This document shows, piece after piece, positions 55,210-64,000 of a DNA stretch of 64,000 bases. The stretch comes from Pirellulaceae bacterium (GTDB taxonomy: Bacteria; Planctomycetota; Planctomycetia; Pirellulales; Pirellulaceae). The DNA lies in NCBI GenBank assembly GCA_018402565.1, contig JAGYIQ010000010.1, forward strand, positions 104,092 to 168,091. The letters are read 5' to 3'. Made by a program: the position numbers and the translations under genes. The notes beneath the pieces are model-generated. The model ran no database searches. It worked only from the letters and a program-made list of their open reading frames with translations, and had not been told where the DNA came from. Position 1 is the stretch's first letter. Each line of letters starts with the position of its first letter.

Positions 55210-56619
55210 CTACGCCTCGAAGTACCGGTCCGACTCGATCGGCGGATGACCGGCGAACCGCTGAGCAACGGTGGCGGAGTCGTGCGCGACCGAGGGATGG
55301 ATCTCGACCTGGACGCCGTCGGCGACGGTCACCCCAGCCGCTCGTAACCACCGGGTATGCTGAGCGACAATCGCGGCTTTGGTCGTGGTCGCGGTCTCAC
55401 TCTTGGCCGTCTCAGCGTTTTTTACCGCCGCAAAGCCCTCCTCGGCCGCCACCTCGACCACCATCGCTGACTTGGCCAACGGCAATAAGTCGAAGATAAA
55501 CCGCTCGAACTTGTAGGCATTCTCGCTCGCCGGCTGCACCGTCGCGCCCGCCTCGTCGACAAACGGCACTTTCTTCTTGGCGATGTGGAACGGCAAGCCC
55601 TGGCCTTGCTGGACGGTCTCCGCCACGGCCCGCTCCAAAAACGAACGCTCGAACACATGCACCGCAATGTTACCCGCCCAGAACCGCAAGCTGCCGTCGG
55701 GCAAGGTCTGCCGAGCCAAAGTCTCGGGCAAGTCGCTGTACTCGATCACCTCCAAATGGTCGTCCACTCGCACCACATTGCCCACCCGCTGCAACGGTTC
55801 CGACTTGCGTACCACCTGGGTCGTCACTTCCGCCTGCTGCAGCACGTGCAAGCCGATCAGCAGCGGATCGCAGATCTGCACCAACGGGTTGTCGACCTGG
55901 CAGTAGAACAAGTGCTCGATCCCTCGCGCGGCGGCGTCAGCCAAACAGCCCGAACTCAGGAACGCCGGCAGCATGCCGCCATGCCCGTCTGGGCTGAGGA
56001 ACAATTGATCCGGAGCACTCAGCAACAACCGACCCGAGGCCGCATCGACCGCTGGCATCGTCCCCTGGCAGAAGACCTGCAGGTCGCCGGCCGGCAGGCC
56101 AAAATAGTTCTGCTGTTCGAAGTGCTCACGAGTCGCCGCGTCCGTCGCGGGGCTGGTCATCACGTACAAGGGAATCCGAGTGTTGTAATGTCGCCCTCGA
56201 GCCTGGAGGAGATCGGTCAGCATCTGAAACAGAGTGCGACCGGACAGTGGGCCGATGGGGAACATGCCCTTGGGGTGCTCGAAGCCCAAGCGACTGCCCT
56301 GCCCTCCGGCCACCAAGATCATCCCCACGCGACCAGCTCGCAGGGCCGCTTCACCAGCCTCGATCGCGGCTTGTCGTCGCGCGGGATCGGCCAAGTCAGC
56401 AGAGGTGACGGCCGGCGGGGACTGGGCCCGCGAGTCCAAGTCGGCGAGGACGGCCGAGTCGCTCTGGGCCTGTTGGTACAGGCGTTGGACAAGCGCCAGA
56501 TCGACGGACTCCAATTGCGCCGCCAACTCGCGTTGCCCCTCCGAGGACAGCGAATCCCAATGCGCCAACACGTGCTCTTGCCCAAAGGCCACCAAGCGTT
56601 CTTTTAAGTTATTGATCAT
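55210..56619 (-). CDS. UDP-sugar pyrophosphorylase (UDPGP type 1 family)
   Basis: This 469-residue nucleotidyltransferase would make a UDP-sugar from UTP and a sugar-1-phosphate (GlcNAc-1-P or Glc-1-P). The signature loop is VGMILVAGGQGSRLGFEHPKG, near residue 98. PLYVMTSPATDAATREHFEQ, DLQVFCQGTMPAVD, SPDGHGGMLPAFLSSG and YCQVDNPLVQICDP line the active site. FWAGNIAVHVFERSFLERAV and FKFERFIFDLLPLAKSAMVV-like segments close it. The start is ATG at 56619 after GAAGGTATTTTGCTA; the longer frame to 56766 runs into a dispersed repeat copy. It sits between TPR paralogs 1 and 2, consistent with an envelope-glycan role. Sugar specificity is not determined. Confidence 0.87.
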   Translation of the reverse strand: MINNLKERLVAFGQEHVLAHWDSLSSEGQRELAAQLESVDLALVQRLYQQAQSDSAVLADLDSRAQSPPAVTSADLADPARRQAAIEAGEAALRAGRVGMILVAGGQGSRLGFEHPKGMFPIGPLSGRTLFQMLTDLLQARGRHYNTRIPLYVMTSPATDAATREHFEQQNYFGLPAGDLQVFCQGTMPAVDAASGRLLLSAPDQLFLSPDGHGGMLPAFLSSGCLADAAARGIEHLFYCQVDNPLVQICDPLLIGLHVLQQAEVTTQVVRKSEPLQRVGNVVRVDDHLEVIEYSDLPETLARQTLPDGSLRFWAGNIAVHVFERSFLERAVAETVQQGQGLPFHIAKKKVPFVDEAGATVQPASENAYKFERFIFDLLPLAKSAMVVEVAAEEGFAAVKNAETAKSETATTTKAAIVAQHTRWLRAAGVTVADGVQVEIHPSVAHDSATVAQRFAGHPPIESDRYFEA

Positions 56620-56662
56620 TAGCAAAATACCTTCTACAGGCCCCCGAGTATCATCTAATCCC

Positions 56663-57281
56663 GCCCCCCGCCGGTTTACCGGTGGGAGCGAGAGTTTGTG
56701 CCGTTCGCGATCTGTTCGGGCCGCCGAACCTTCACCGCTCTTGTTCCGGCCCTCCGGGCCTGACAACTCTTAGGTACCGACCGGCATCTCGTGGCAAAGT
56801 GTTTCCCTTCGCCGCGCAGCGGCATCAGTGTTCATCTTGCTTTCCCATCCAATCACCGTCACCCCTGGGTTATCCGTGTCCATTCGTGTCACGTGTTCTC
56901 CAACCTTGGCCTGCACGGTAACATCGCAGCCAACCCTGGGTTTTCTGCCCATTCTGCCTCCTCCGTCTACCTCCGCCTGCTCTAGCATCCGCTGTGCTCA
57001 TGCGACGCGATCTTTGAGACGTCCTCCAAATCTTTCTGCCCAAAATCTTTCTGCCTCTTCCGTCTTCTTTTTACCTTGCCGTTCGCTCTAGTTGCATCTC
57101 GCTGCGCCCGTGCTGTTTTCGATTAGGATTACGAGCACGAGCACGAGCACGAGTTGCACGCCTCCTAATCTTTCTGCCCAAAATCTTTCTGCCTATCTCT
57201 CAGCTCTGCAGCTACTCGGCCGCTATCTAGCTGCAACCAGCAGGGGCTGCTGGTCTACATCACGCCCTACGCCCTCTGCCT
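56663..57281. repeat. Duplicate of the 54.6-55.2 kb repeat block
   Basis: It repeats the order seen at 54619-55150 with deletions: CCGGTTTACCGG segment, GGCCCTCCGGGCC, CATTCGTGTCACGTG, CTTTCTGCCCAAAATCTTTC, GAGCAC hexamers (57130-57152), then the AACCAGCAGGGGCTGCTGGT hairpin at 57235, which lies within 35 nt of the stop of TPR paralog 2. Confidence 0.85.
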
Positions 57282-57286
57282 CCGCC

Positions 57287-59227
57287 CTACTCGACGCGAC
57301 TTTGATAGACCTCCGCCAACATCGGATTGCCGGTCTGGCGATAGGACTCGGCTAGGGCCGCGTGGATTAAGGGCAAGTCCTTCACGCCATTGCTGGCGAT
57401 CTCCAGGTCCGCGATGGCTTGATCCCAGCGGCGGAGGTTGAAGTAGATCAACCCGCGAGTCTGGCGGAAGTCCGTGCGATCCGCATCCAACCCCACCGCT
57501 CGATCGGCGTACTCCAAGGCCTCAAACCGCCGCGAAACAAACGCCGAATTCAACACAAAGGCTCGGTTGTTCCAAGCCACCGCCAAGTTCGGCTCCGCCA
57601 CCGTGGCGCGAGCCAACAGCTCATCGGCCGACGCCCACTCCTGCCGGGACGCTTGCAAGCTACCCAAATGAGCCAAAACCCATGACGGCAGTTCCGGCAA
57701 AGCCAGCACCGCTTGGTACAGGGGCTCGTACAGTTCGGGTCGTGAACCACCGGTGCCCAAAGTCGTCAGTCGCTGTTGGACCACGGCCACGTCCTCGGAT
57801 GGGATCGTCTCAGCCGCCAACCGCAGCGACTCCAATGCGTCGGCTTGCCCAGCAGCTGAAGGTTGCTGCAGCCAGGCGTCGACCGAGCGCAACAGCAACG
57901 TGGCCCGACGCAACCGAGCCTCACTGCTGTCTGGGTTGGCGGCGTACCATTGCTCCACCGCCGCCGCTGCTTGGGCCGCGTCGCCAATCAATTCGGTGGC
58001 GGCCACCTGCCACTGCAGTTCCGCGGTCGTCAATTCGATCCCCTCGGCCACCTTCTGCTCCAATTGGCGTTGGACGGCCACGGCCGCGGTCCGAGCGGCA
58101 TCCGCTTGCTGTAACTGCCAACAGACTTGCATCAACAAGGCACTGGCGGCCGGAAAGCTCCGCTTGATTTCGGTCAATGCCGCCCGAGCCTGGGGTAGGT
58201 TCTGCTGGCGATAGTGTGCCATGGCCTCCCAAAACAACAGGTCGTCACTCACGCCCACTCGCGTCCGCAACTGCTGCAAATGTTGCAGGGCTAACCCGGC
58301 CGCTTGGTCCGCTGGGACCGATAGGCGACCATCCAGTAGATTTTCTACGATCCACGCATGGGCGCTCGGGAAGCCCGGCCGCTGCGGGTCGACGATCTCG
58401 CTCATTTTGGCGTAAGCGCCCGCCCAGTCCCCCTCCTCGGCCAGGGCCACGGCCGCGCGGTACTGGCCGCGATCCGTCCGCACGCCCAACTGCTCCAACT
58501 TCAGCCGGTACTGGTTGGCCCGCGTCGTATCGCCCGCCTTGACGGCCTCCAACAACGCGACCTCATAACGAGGCGCCAAACGTCCGTAGTCGTACCAATA
58601 ATTGTGGAAATAGACCGAAAGCAGCAAACCAACGACGGCCGTGACCGGGATGCCCCAACCCAATAAGGCCACCGAACGCGTCCGCCAATAGACTCGCCAA
58701 AAGGCCCACAGGCCGGCAAACGGGGCAATGGCCCACCGACCGAGTCGACCGGTCCAGGACTTGGCCAGGGCCTGTTGCCGCTTGGCCTCGGCTGCTTTGC
58801 GTTGCAGTTCGGCCTGCAATTGCCGCTCAGCCAACTTCGGGTCGACCACTGTCGTCGGCAGGGTGGCTTTGTTTCTGGCCAGATGGCCTTCGTATTTATC
58901 CAGCGGAAACCGTAAGACCCAGAATAGTAGCCATAACGCGCGCGTTGACCAACCTTCAATTTTTGTAAGAAGAGAAATACCCTCCTGGGAGGCAGTGCCC
59001 CGACGCCGCCACTGTTGCCAGCGTTGAATTGGCCAGTCGACCAAAGATGATAGCCAAGACAGACCGCTGGAAAAACGCCTACCCCAACGATTACCCCGCT
59101 GAGATCGCGTTGTCGGAACATCGTCCGTTAGATTGGAACGACGCACCCACGTACGCCACCAACGCGAAGGCCAATCGGTTAGCTCCGACAAGAAGTTAAG
59201 CAGACGTAACCACAATCGCCCCAACAT
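57287..59227 (-). CDS. Membrane-anchored TPR protein, paralog 2 of 3
   Basis: 646 residues. The start ATG overlaps the stop of the preceding paralog as TGATG, so translation is coupled. The N-terminus has hydrophobic/amphipathic segments (MLGRLWLRLLNFLSELTDW, RALWLLFWVLRFPLDKYEG), then a charged helix (LAERQLQAELQRKAAEAKRQ) and a membrane span near residues 200-220 (LLGWGIPVTAVVGLLLSVYF). The C-terminal ~400 residues are TPR-like (NQYRLKLEQLGVRTDRGQYR, ALAEEGDWAGAYAKMSEIVD, AWNNRAFVLNSAFVSRRFEA, FRQTRGLIYFNLRRWDQAIA). The RLDRLGRP motif is lost here. Function is unknown. Confidence 0.8.
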   Translation of the reverse strand: MLGRLWLRLLNFLSELTDWPSRWWRTWVRRSNLTDDVPTTRSQRGNRWGRRFSSGLSWLSSLVDWPIQRWQQWRRRGTASQEGISLLTKIEGWSTRALWLLFWVLRFPLDKYEGHLARNKATLPTTVVDPKLAERQLQAELQRKAAEAKRQQALAKSWTGRLGRWAIAPFAGLWAFWRVYWRTRSVALLGWGIPVTAVVGLLLSVYFHNYWYDYGRLAPRYEVALLEAVKAGDTTRANQYRLKLEQLGVRTDRGQYRAAVALAEEGDWAGAYAKMSEIVDPQRPGFPSAHAWIVENLLDGRLSVPADQAAGLALQHLQQLRTRVGVSDDLLFWEAMAHYRQQNLPQARAALTEIKRSFPAASALLMQVCWQLQQADAARTAAVAVQRQLEQKVAEGIELTTAELQWQVAATELIGDAAQAAAAVEQWYAANPDSSEARLRRATLLLRSVDAWLQQPSAAGQADALESLRLAAETIPSEDVAVVQQRLTTLGTGGSRPELYEPLYQAVLALPELPSWVLAHLGSLQASRQEWASADELLARATVAEPNLAVAWNNRAFVLNSAFVSRRFEALEYADRAVGLDADRTDFRQTRGLIYFNLRRWDQAIADLEIASNGVKDLPLIHAALAESYRQTGNPMLAEVYQSRVE

Positions 59228-61122
59228 CACTGCTGCCGTCGCACAAGTTGCTGCTCGTACAAGTCGGCCAGGGTGTCGTTCCCCAACCGACGATAACAAT
59301 CCACCAAGGTCGTCTTGACCAACTCCAGCCGATTCACGCCGTTGAGGGCGATCTCCAAGTCCTCAATCGCCGACTCGTAGTTGCCCAAGTTGTAATGGAT
59401 CATTCCTCGCGTCTCACGGAAGTCAGCGTTGCCGTCCTCCAATTCGACCGCCCGATCGGCGTACTGCAAGGACTCCTCCAACCGCTGCGGGAAACCCTTT
59501 CGCACCGCCACCGCGCGATTGTTCCACACCAAAGCGGAGTCGGGCATCACGGCGGCGGCCCGAGCCAACAAAGTGTCCGCGGTGGCCCAATCCTCTTGCA
59601 TGGCGGCGACGGTACCAAAACTCTCCAACAACACGCCCGACAGCTGCTCCTCGGCGATCAAGGCCTGATACAACGCCTCCAAGCCCGGATGGACTTGCCG
59701 ATTCCGGGCGATCAACACGGCCACCGATCCAACCGCGCCCGCTCGGTCCACCGGTACGGTCTCAGCGGCCGCCATCAGCAGCGACTTGATCGTATCCAGT
59801 TTTTCCAGATTGGGGTTATTGCACCAATTCGTCACCTCGACCAACAACAGCCGCGTACGATTGACCCGTGCTTCCGTACTCTCGGGGTTCGATTTGTACC
59901 AATCCTCGACCGCGGCCGCTGCCAACTTCTGATCGCCGATCACCCGCGTCGCGGCGGATCGCCACCGCAATTGCTCTTCGGTCAAGGCCTGACCCTGGTC
60001 ACTCAGTTCATTCAACTTGCGGTAAACCACCAAGGCATGCTCGCGAGCCAATTGGCGTTCTTTTTGCACCAAACGCAAGTCCATCAACAGCACGGCGGCC
60101 ACCAAGTTCGAGTCGGCGATCGGAGCCAAGGTGGCCAAGGCCGCGGTGACCTTGCCCAAGCGAGCATGAGCCATACCCTCCAGCAGACGGAGCTGCGGTT
60201 CATCGCCCGCCCGAGCTTTGAGGTGTTCGAGGTGCTTGAGGGCCAAGCCCAACCGAGCGGCGGGGGTGCCCTCCAAGGTGCCCGCGACCAGGTTCTGGGC
60301 GATCCAGAAATGCGCGCCCTCCAGGCCCGGTCGATCGGTGGGGGCCAACCGCTGCATGATCTCATAAGCTTCGGCCATCTTGCCTTGCTCGGCCAGGGCC
60401 ATCGCCGTGCGGAACTCGCCCCGCCGTGTGGCCGATCCCAATTGATCCAACTTCAGGCGGTACAACTTGGCCTTCTCGGTGTCGTTGGCCTTCAAGGCGT
60501 CGGCATAGGCCGTCTCGTAGATCGACACCAAACGCTGGTCACCGCCCGTCAACTGCGGGATCAACACAATACTGGCCAAGAGTCCAAACACAAGGGCAAG
60601 CGGTAACCCCCAGAGAAACAGAGCACGTTGACGAGTGCGAAGGAATTGCACCACAAAGAAAAACATGCCGCTGATGGGCGCCAGAGCCACGCGGCCCATT
60701 CGGCTGATCCACGACTTTTGCAGCTCCGCAGCACGTTTTGCCTGCAGTTGCTCCGCCTTGAGTTTCGCCTGCAAGCGACGCTCCTCGGCCTTAATGTCGC
60801 GTTGTCGGACTTCTTTTTGACCAGGTTTGCCCAACCGATCAAGTCGGTCCGAAATATAGAAGAGAGGCGAAAACAACCAAGCAAAGACGCGTCCAAGAAC
60901 ACTCTCAGATCTGCGAAAGCCTGACAACCAGCCGCCCATCCAGGCAAACGGTCTACCCAGACGACGCATGAGGCGTCCACCCCCACGTCCCCCGGAACCC
61001 ACACGGCCTAGGCGGTCCAGGCCCCCAACAAACATGGCCTCAATGCCTCGGCCAGCACGCGACAAGCCGTCAGAAAACCAGCCGAGGACTCGCAGGATGT
61101 AGCCGAAGATGAAGCCAAACAT
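59227..61122 (-). CDS. Membrane-anchored TPR protein, paralog 3 of 3
   Basis: 631 residues, closest in layout to paralog 1. The N-terminus MFGFIFGYILRVLGWFSDGL is followed by a Gly-rich GSGGRGGGRLMRRLGRPFAW stretch and a SDRLDRLGKPGQKE motif. The charged helix EERRLQAKLKAEQLQAKRAA precedes a membrane span near 190-210 (LFLWGLPLALVFGLLASIVL). TPR-like repeats follow to the end (KLYRLKLDQLGSATRRGEFR, MALAEQGKMAEAYEIMQRLA, VWNNRAVAVRKGFPQRLEES, ADFRETRGMIHYNLGNYESA). It is the first gene of a two-gene coupled operon with paralog 2. Confidence 0.8.
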   Translation of the reverse strand: MFGFIFGYILRVLGWFSDGLSRAGRGIEAMFVGGLDRLGRVGSGGRGGGRLMRRLGRPFAWMGGWLSGFRRSESVLGRVFAWLFSPLFYISDRLDRLGKPGQKEVRQRDIKAEERRLQAKLKAEQLQAKRAAELQKSWISRMGRVALAPISGMFFFVVQFLRTRQRALFLWGLPLALVFGLLASIVLIPQLTGGDQRLVSIYETAYADALKANDTEKAKLYRLKLDQLGSATRRGEFRTAMALAEQGKMAEAYEIMQRLAPTDRPGLEGAHFWIAQNLVAGTLEGTPAARLGLALKHLEHLKARAGDEPQLRLLEGMAHARLGKVTAALATLAPIADSNLVAAVLLMDLRLVQKERQLAREHALVVYRKLNELSDQGQALTEEQLRWRSAATRVIGDQKLAAAAVEDWYKSNPESTEARVNRTRLLLVEVTNWCNNPNLEKLDTIKSLLMAAAETVPVDRAGAVGSVAVLIARNRQVHPGLEALYQALIAEEQLSGVLLESFGTVAAMQEDWATADTLLARAAAVMPDSALVWNNRAVAVRKGFPQRLEESLQYADRAVELEDGNADFRETRGMIHYNLGNYESAIEDLEIALNGVNRLELVKTTLVDCYRRLGNDTLADLYEQQLVRRQQ

Positions 61123-61179
61123 ACCGTTCGTTTACCTTGAAATCGCCAAGCCTACCCCGTAGCACCATTTCCCCCGTGA

Positions 61180-61930
61180 ACCAACTCCGACCCGTACCGG
61201 CCCCGTAGGGTGTCATGGAGCAAGTCGCTGGCCCACCAGTATCCTTTCGCGTGGCCAACCCCCTGGTGAACACCACATCGTTACCCCACGAACCATCCGA
61301 CTTGCGCAATGCACCATTTCCCCTTCGAAAATCGTGCTCGTGCTCGTGCTCGTAATCGTAATCGAATCAAGCGTCGCGTACTCGATCAAGCGTCGAGGAA
61401 GTACGATTACAGTATTTCGTGGTACGAGTACGACTCACCCGGTATCACCCTACCTCTTGAACCAACTCCGACCCGAGCCGGCCCCGTAGGGTGTCATGGA
61501 GCAAGTCGTTGGCCCACCAGTATCCTTTTGCGTGGCCAACCCCCTGGTGAACACCACACCGTTACCCCACGAACCATCCGACTTGCGCAATGCACCATTT
61601 CCCCTTGGAAAATCGTGCTCGTGCTCGTACTCGTACTCGTACTCGTACTCGTACTCGAATCAAGCGTCGAGTACGAGTACGAGTACCATTTCATTGGTAT
61701 CGACCAGACCGCGTAGGGTCTCATCAAGACAGTCGTTGGCCACCGGAATCCTTCGCGTGGACAATCTGGTGAACACCACCGTTACTCGAACCTCCGACTT
61801 GCACGTACCATTTCCTCGAAAATCGTGCTCGTGCTCGTAATCGTAATCGAATCAAGCGTCGCGTACTCGTACTCCTCCTCGAATCAAGCGTCGAGTACGA
61901 GTACGAGTACCATTTCATTGAGTACGAATT
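61180..61930. repeat. Three diverged 171-bp-family units alternating with CGTACT/CGTGCT hexamer arrays
   Basis: Units with GTAGGGTGTCATGGAGCAAG and GAACCATCCGACTTGCGCAA lie at about 61203-61320, 61484-61602 and (truncated) 61713-61805. Each is followed by GAAAATCGTGCTCGTGCTCG leading into hexamer arrays (61333-61420, 61614-61690, 61822-61920). The arrays contain inverted CGAGTACGAGTACGAGTACC tracts that can pair with the CTCGTACTCG runs. No gene is seen in 61123-61977. Confidence 0.85.
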
Positions 61931-61977
61931 CCTACTCCTACTCAAATCATCCGACCCGTTCCGCCTGATTCGCTTCC

Positions 61978-63930
61978 CTACCGCGAAACGGCCAAACCCG
62001 CCTCGGCGGGGGTTTTCACCGCCGCACCCTCGGCCGATACCACCGTGCCGTTGGTCGGGTGGTACTCCGGTACCACCGACTGCAAACGCTGCCGGACGAC
62101 CACGGGGGTGTCATGCACCCCAGCCAACAAATCCTCGATGGCCCGCGATACTTCATTGTAATCCAAGGTCCGATGTTTGGCCGCAAAGACTTTCTCGTGC
62201 GGCGTCGGAATCATCGTCTCTTCATCAAAATACAATTCTTCGAACAGCTTCTCGCCCGGCCGAGCCCCCATGAACCGGATTTGGATGGCGGATTCCGGTA
62301 GACCGGCCAACTGGATCATCTTCCGCGCCAAATCGACGATCTTGACCGGTTGGCCCATGTCCAACACAAAGATCTCGCCACCACTGCCCATACAGCCCGC
62401 CTGGATCACCAACTGCGAGGCCTCGGGGATGGTCATGAAGTACCGAGTCATCTCGGGGTCCGTGATCGTGATCGGACCACCCTTGGCGATCTGCTCCTTG
62501 AAGATCGGCACCACACTGCCGGCCGAGCCCAAGACGTTGCCGAAGCGGACGGCGATGTAACGCGTGGCCGATTGGCTGCCCAGGGACAACACGTAGCGCT
62601 CGGCCACTTGTTTCGTACAGCCCATGACGCTGGTCGGGTTCACGGCCTTGTCGGTCGAGACCATGACAAACTTGGCCACGCCGTAGCGATCGGCCAAGTC
62701 GGCAATGATCTTGGTCCCTTGAATGTTGTTCTGCACCGCTTGGCCTGGGTTGGCTTCCATCAAGCCCACGTGCTTGTGGGCCGCGGCGTGGTAGACCAAT
62801 TCGGGTTGGAACTGTTGGAACAGGGCCTGCATCCGCGGCAGATCCAGGATATCGCCGACGGCGGGGACCAACTGGGTGTCCAACGCTTGCAGGGCCAGCA
62901 GTTCGTTGTGGATCAAGAACACGCTGTTCTCGCGGTGGTCGACCAAGACCAACTGCCGCGGCTTGAACTTGATCAATTGGCGGCAGATCTCGGAGCCGAT
63001 ACTGCCACCCGCGCCCGTGACCAGGATGCAGCGACCCTCCAATTGGCCACTGATCAGGGTCGTGTCCAAGGCGATGGACTCGCGTTGCAGCAAGTCGTCG
63101 ATGTTGATTTCACGGACGGGGATGAAGCTACCCGAAGGGCTGCGGTCCGTGGCGGCGGGGATGACCTGCGTTTTCAGGCCCGCTTCGTCGTACAGTTGCT
63201 TCAGCTCCAGCAGCTTGGGGCCGGGGATCGAACCGGCCACCAACCAGACCTGGTCGACGTTCAATTCGTCTTTCAGCGACGGTGCATCTGCTGGTTGACC
63301 CACGATGGGGATGCCCGCCCGAGTGGATCGGCGCGAGTACTTTCGTGTGGTCAGTAGGCCGACGATGCGGGTGGTCGAGTGCTGTTGGCTGTTGATCTGA
63401 TTGGCCAGGATCAAGGTGTCGTGATGGTCGCTGATCATCAGGGCTCGGCTCTTTTGCTTGCCCGAGCCGCGGTTGGGCAACCGTGAGCCGACTTCGCTGT
63501 AGATCCGCCAACTGGACCGAGCACTGACCAGGAGCCCACCGCTGACGATCAGGTTCAAGGCCAAGATGGAGTTCGGGATCCGAGCCGCGGGTAGGAACTG
63601 GCCCAGACCCCACAGGATCGCCGCGCTCAAAAACAGCGGCAGGACAAACGACATCAGGTCGCGGAAGGTGACGTACCGCCACCAGCCGTGGTAGGTGTTG
63701 AACAGGCCGAACAGGAACAAATGCACGCCCAGGACCCAAGGCAAGGTCCGCCAGAAGGTCGCCATGAGTTCCGGCGAGAGCACAAAATCCAGGCGTAGAC
63801 AGTAAGCCAGGAAATAGCCCGCGGTAAAGAGTACCGCATGACCCAGTACGAGGAGCGGCAGACGAATGGCCAAAAACCAATCCGGGAGCTTCCCGTGCGC
63901 CAGTCCCGGCTTCTGTTCCGATTCAGTCAC
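61978..63930 (-). CDS. Membrane-bound UDP-sugar 4,6-dehydratase (WbpM/CapD/PglF family)
   Basis: This 650-residue polysaccharide-biosynthesis enzyme has four N-terminal membrane spans at about residues 25-125 (LPLLVLGHAVLFTAGYFLAY, LPWVLGVHLFLFGLFNTYHG, LMSFVLPLFLSAAILWGLG, ILALNLIVSGGLLVSARSSW). A first nucleotide-binding-like domain follows. The catalytic extended SDR domain has GAGGSIGSEICRQLI (NAD loop), HAAAHKHVGLMEANPGQA, and VSTDKAVNPTSVMGCTK, in which Met replaces the usual SDR Tyr of the YxxxK pair, typical of this family. RFGNVLGSAGSVVPIF and LDMGQPVKIVDLARKMI complete it. It probably makes a UDP-4-keto-6-deoxy-HexNAc intermediate; with the pyrophosphorylase at 55.2 kb it suggests an envelope-glycan locus. 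Confidence 0.92.
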   Translation of the reverse strand: MTESEQKPGLAHGKLPDWFLAIRLPLLVLGHAVLFTAGYFLAYCLRLDFVLSPELMATFWRTLPWVLGVHLFLFGLFNTYHGWWRYVTFRDLMSFVLPLFLSAAILWGLGQFLPAARIPNSILALNLIVSGGLLVSARSSWRIYSEVGSRLPNRGSGKQKSRALMISDHHDTLILANQINSQQHSTTRIVGLLTTRKYSRRSTRAGIPIVGQPADAPSLKDELNVDQVWLVAGSIPGPKLLELKQLYDEAGLKTQVIPAATDRSPSGSFIPVREINIDDLLQRESIALDTTLISGQLEGRCILVTGAGGSIGSEICRQLIKFKPRQLVLVDHRENSVFLIHNELLALQALDTQLVPAVGDILDLPRMQALFQQFQPELVYHAAAHKHVGLMEANPGQAVQNNIQGTKIIADLADRYGVAKFVMVSTDKAVNPTSVMGCTKQVAERYVLSLGSQSATRYIAVRFGNVLGSAGSVVPIFKEQIAKGGPITITDPEMTRYFMTIPEASQLVIQAGCMGSGGEIFVLDMGQPVKIVDLARKMIQLAGLPESAIQIRFMGARPGEKLFEELYFDEETMIPTPHEKVFAAKHRTLDYNEVSRAIEDLLAGVHDTPVVVRQRLQSVVPEYHPTNGTVVSAEGAAVKTPAEAGLAVSR

Positions 63931-63984
63931 GGTTTCAAACCCTCAAAAAAACAATTTCGATCTCGGTCAATCGCGGCCCCATTC

Positions 63985-64000
63985 GTAGCGGAACGCGTCA
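63985..64000. repeat. Start of another palindrome-ended dispersed element (cut by window edge)
   Basis: GTAGCGGAACGCGTCA matches the core side of copies A-D. The copy continues beyond the window. It lies about 55 nt upstream of the dehydratase start. Confidence 0.55.

Noticed and set aside
59248..60606. Long plus-strand ORFs opposite coding genes (also 2704-3570, 38310-39239, 39496-40827, 55585-56607, 62350-63357)
   Set aside because: They are antisense shadows of well-supported genes in GC-rich DNA, rich in Arg, His and Gln and without domains.

Overview
This window looks like chromosome from a Planctomycetota bacterium, probably of the Pirellulaceae type. Support comes from a protein with a planctomycete cytochrome C domain plus WD40 repeats, a DUF1580 protein, a SpoVG carrying a zinc ribbon, a BBP7-like outer-membrane barrel, a dihydropteroate-synthase-like protein of the tetrahydromethanopterin C1 branch, and a PQQ-propeller protein. 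The DNA is GC-rich, genes are loosely packed on both strands, and many intergenic gaps are filled with several families of dispersed and tandem repeats.

Layout. 1-15.2 kb is core and housekeeping: cytochrome/WD40 protein (cut by the left edge), lysA, a TerB-like protein, a Gfo/Idh/MocA oxidoreductase, purM, an FHA protein, an ECF sigma factor with a probable anti-sigma factor, a small exported protein, an aroK / prepilin peptidase / membrane-protein operon, and a GT4-type glycosyltransferase. 15.2-16.2 kb is a 288-bp tandem repeat that has captured the 3' end of a DUF368 gene. ispE and spoVG follow. 18.77-20.13 kb holds eight copies of a 171-bp repeat.

20.15-34.64 kb is an integrated phage-like element. 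It sits between a complete tRNA-Pro(CGG) and a displaced copy of the tRNA 3' half (44 bp, 3 mismatches). Nearly all its genes are on the minus strand: integrase beside the tRNA, unknown genes, a DUF1580 HTH protein, a replication protein, a DnaB-like helicase, a capsid protein, a probable tape-measure protein and other structural genes. The integrase-proximal third is intact. The rest is broken by frameshifts roughly every 200-350 bp, so it is probably a decaying prophage. It also contains two clusters of an unusual unit: a conserved ~36-nt block followed by a perfect palindrome with an AAATTT-like core and covarying arms.

34.8-40.6 kb carries astB, a BFD-type [2Fe-2S] protein, typA/bipA and a PQQ-propeller protein. 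40.8-43.2 kb is debris: a Uma2 fragment, 38-bp repeats and a broken IS4-family transposase. 43.9-47.3 kb carries the dihydropteroate-synthase-like gene, an M20 deacylase and an ArgA-like acetyltransferase. 48.7-64 kb is a cell-envelope region: an outer-membrane barrel, three paralogous membrane-anchored TPR proteins, a UDP-sugar pyrophosphorylase and a WbpM/CapD-type sugar dehydratase. These genes are separated by large blocks of hexamer, heptamer, hairpin and segmental repeats.

All calls come from reading the sequence and from memory of protein families. No database search was run.
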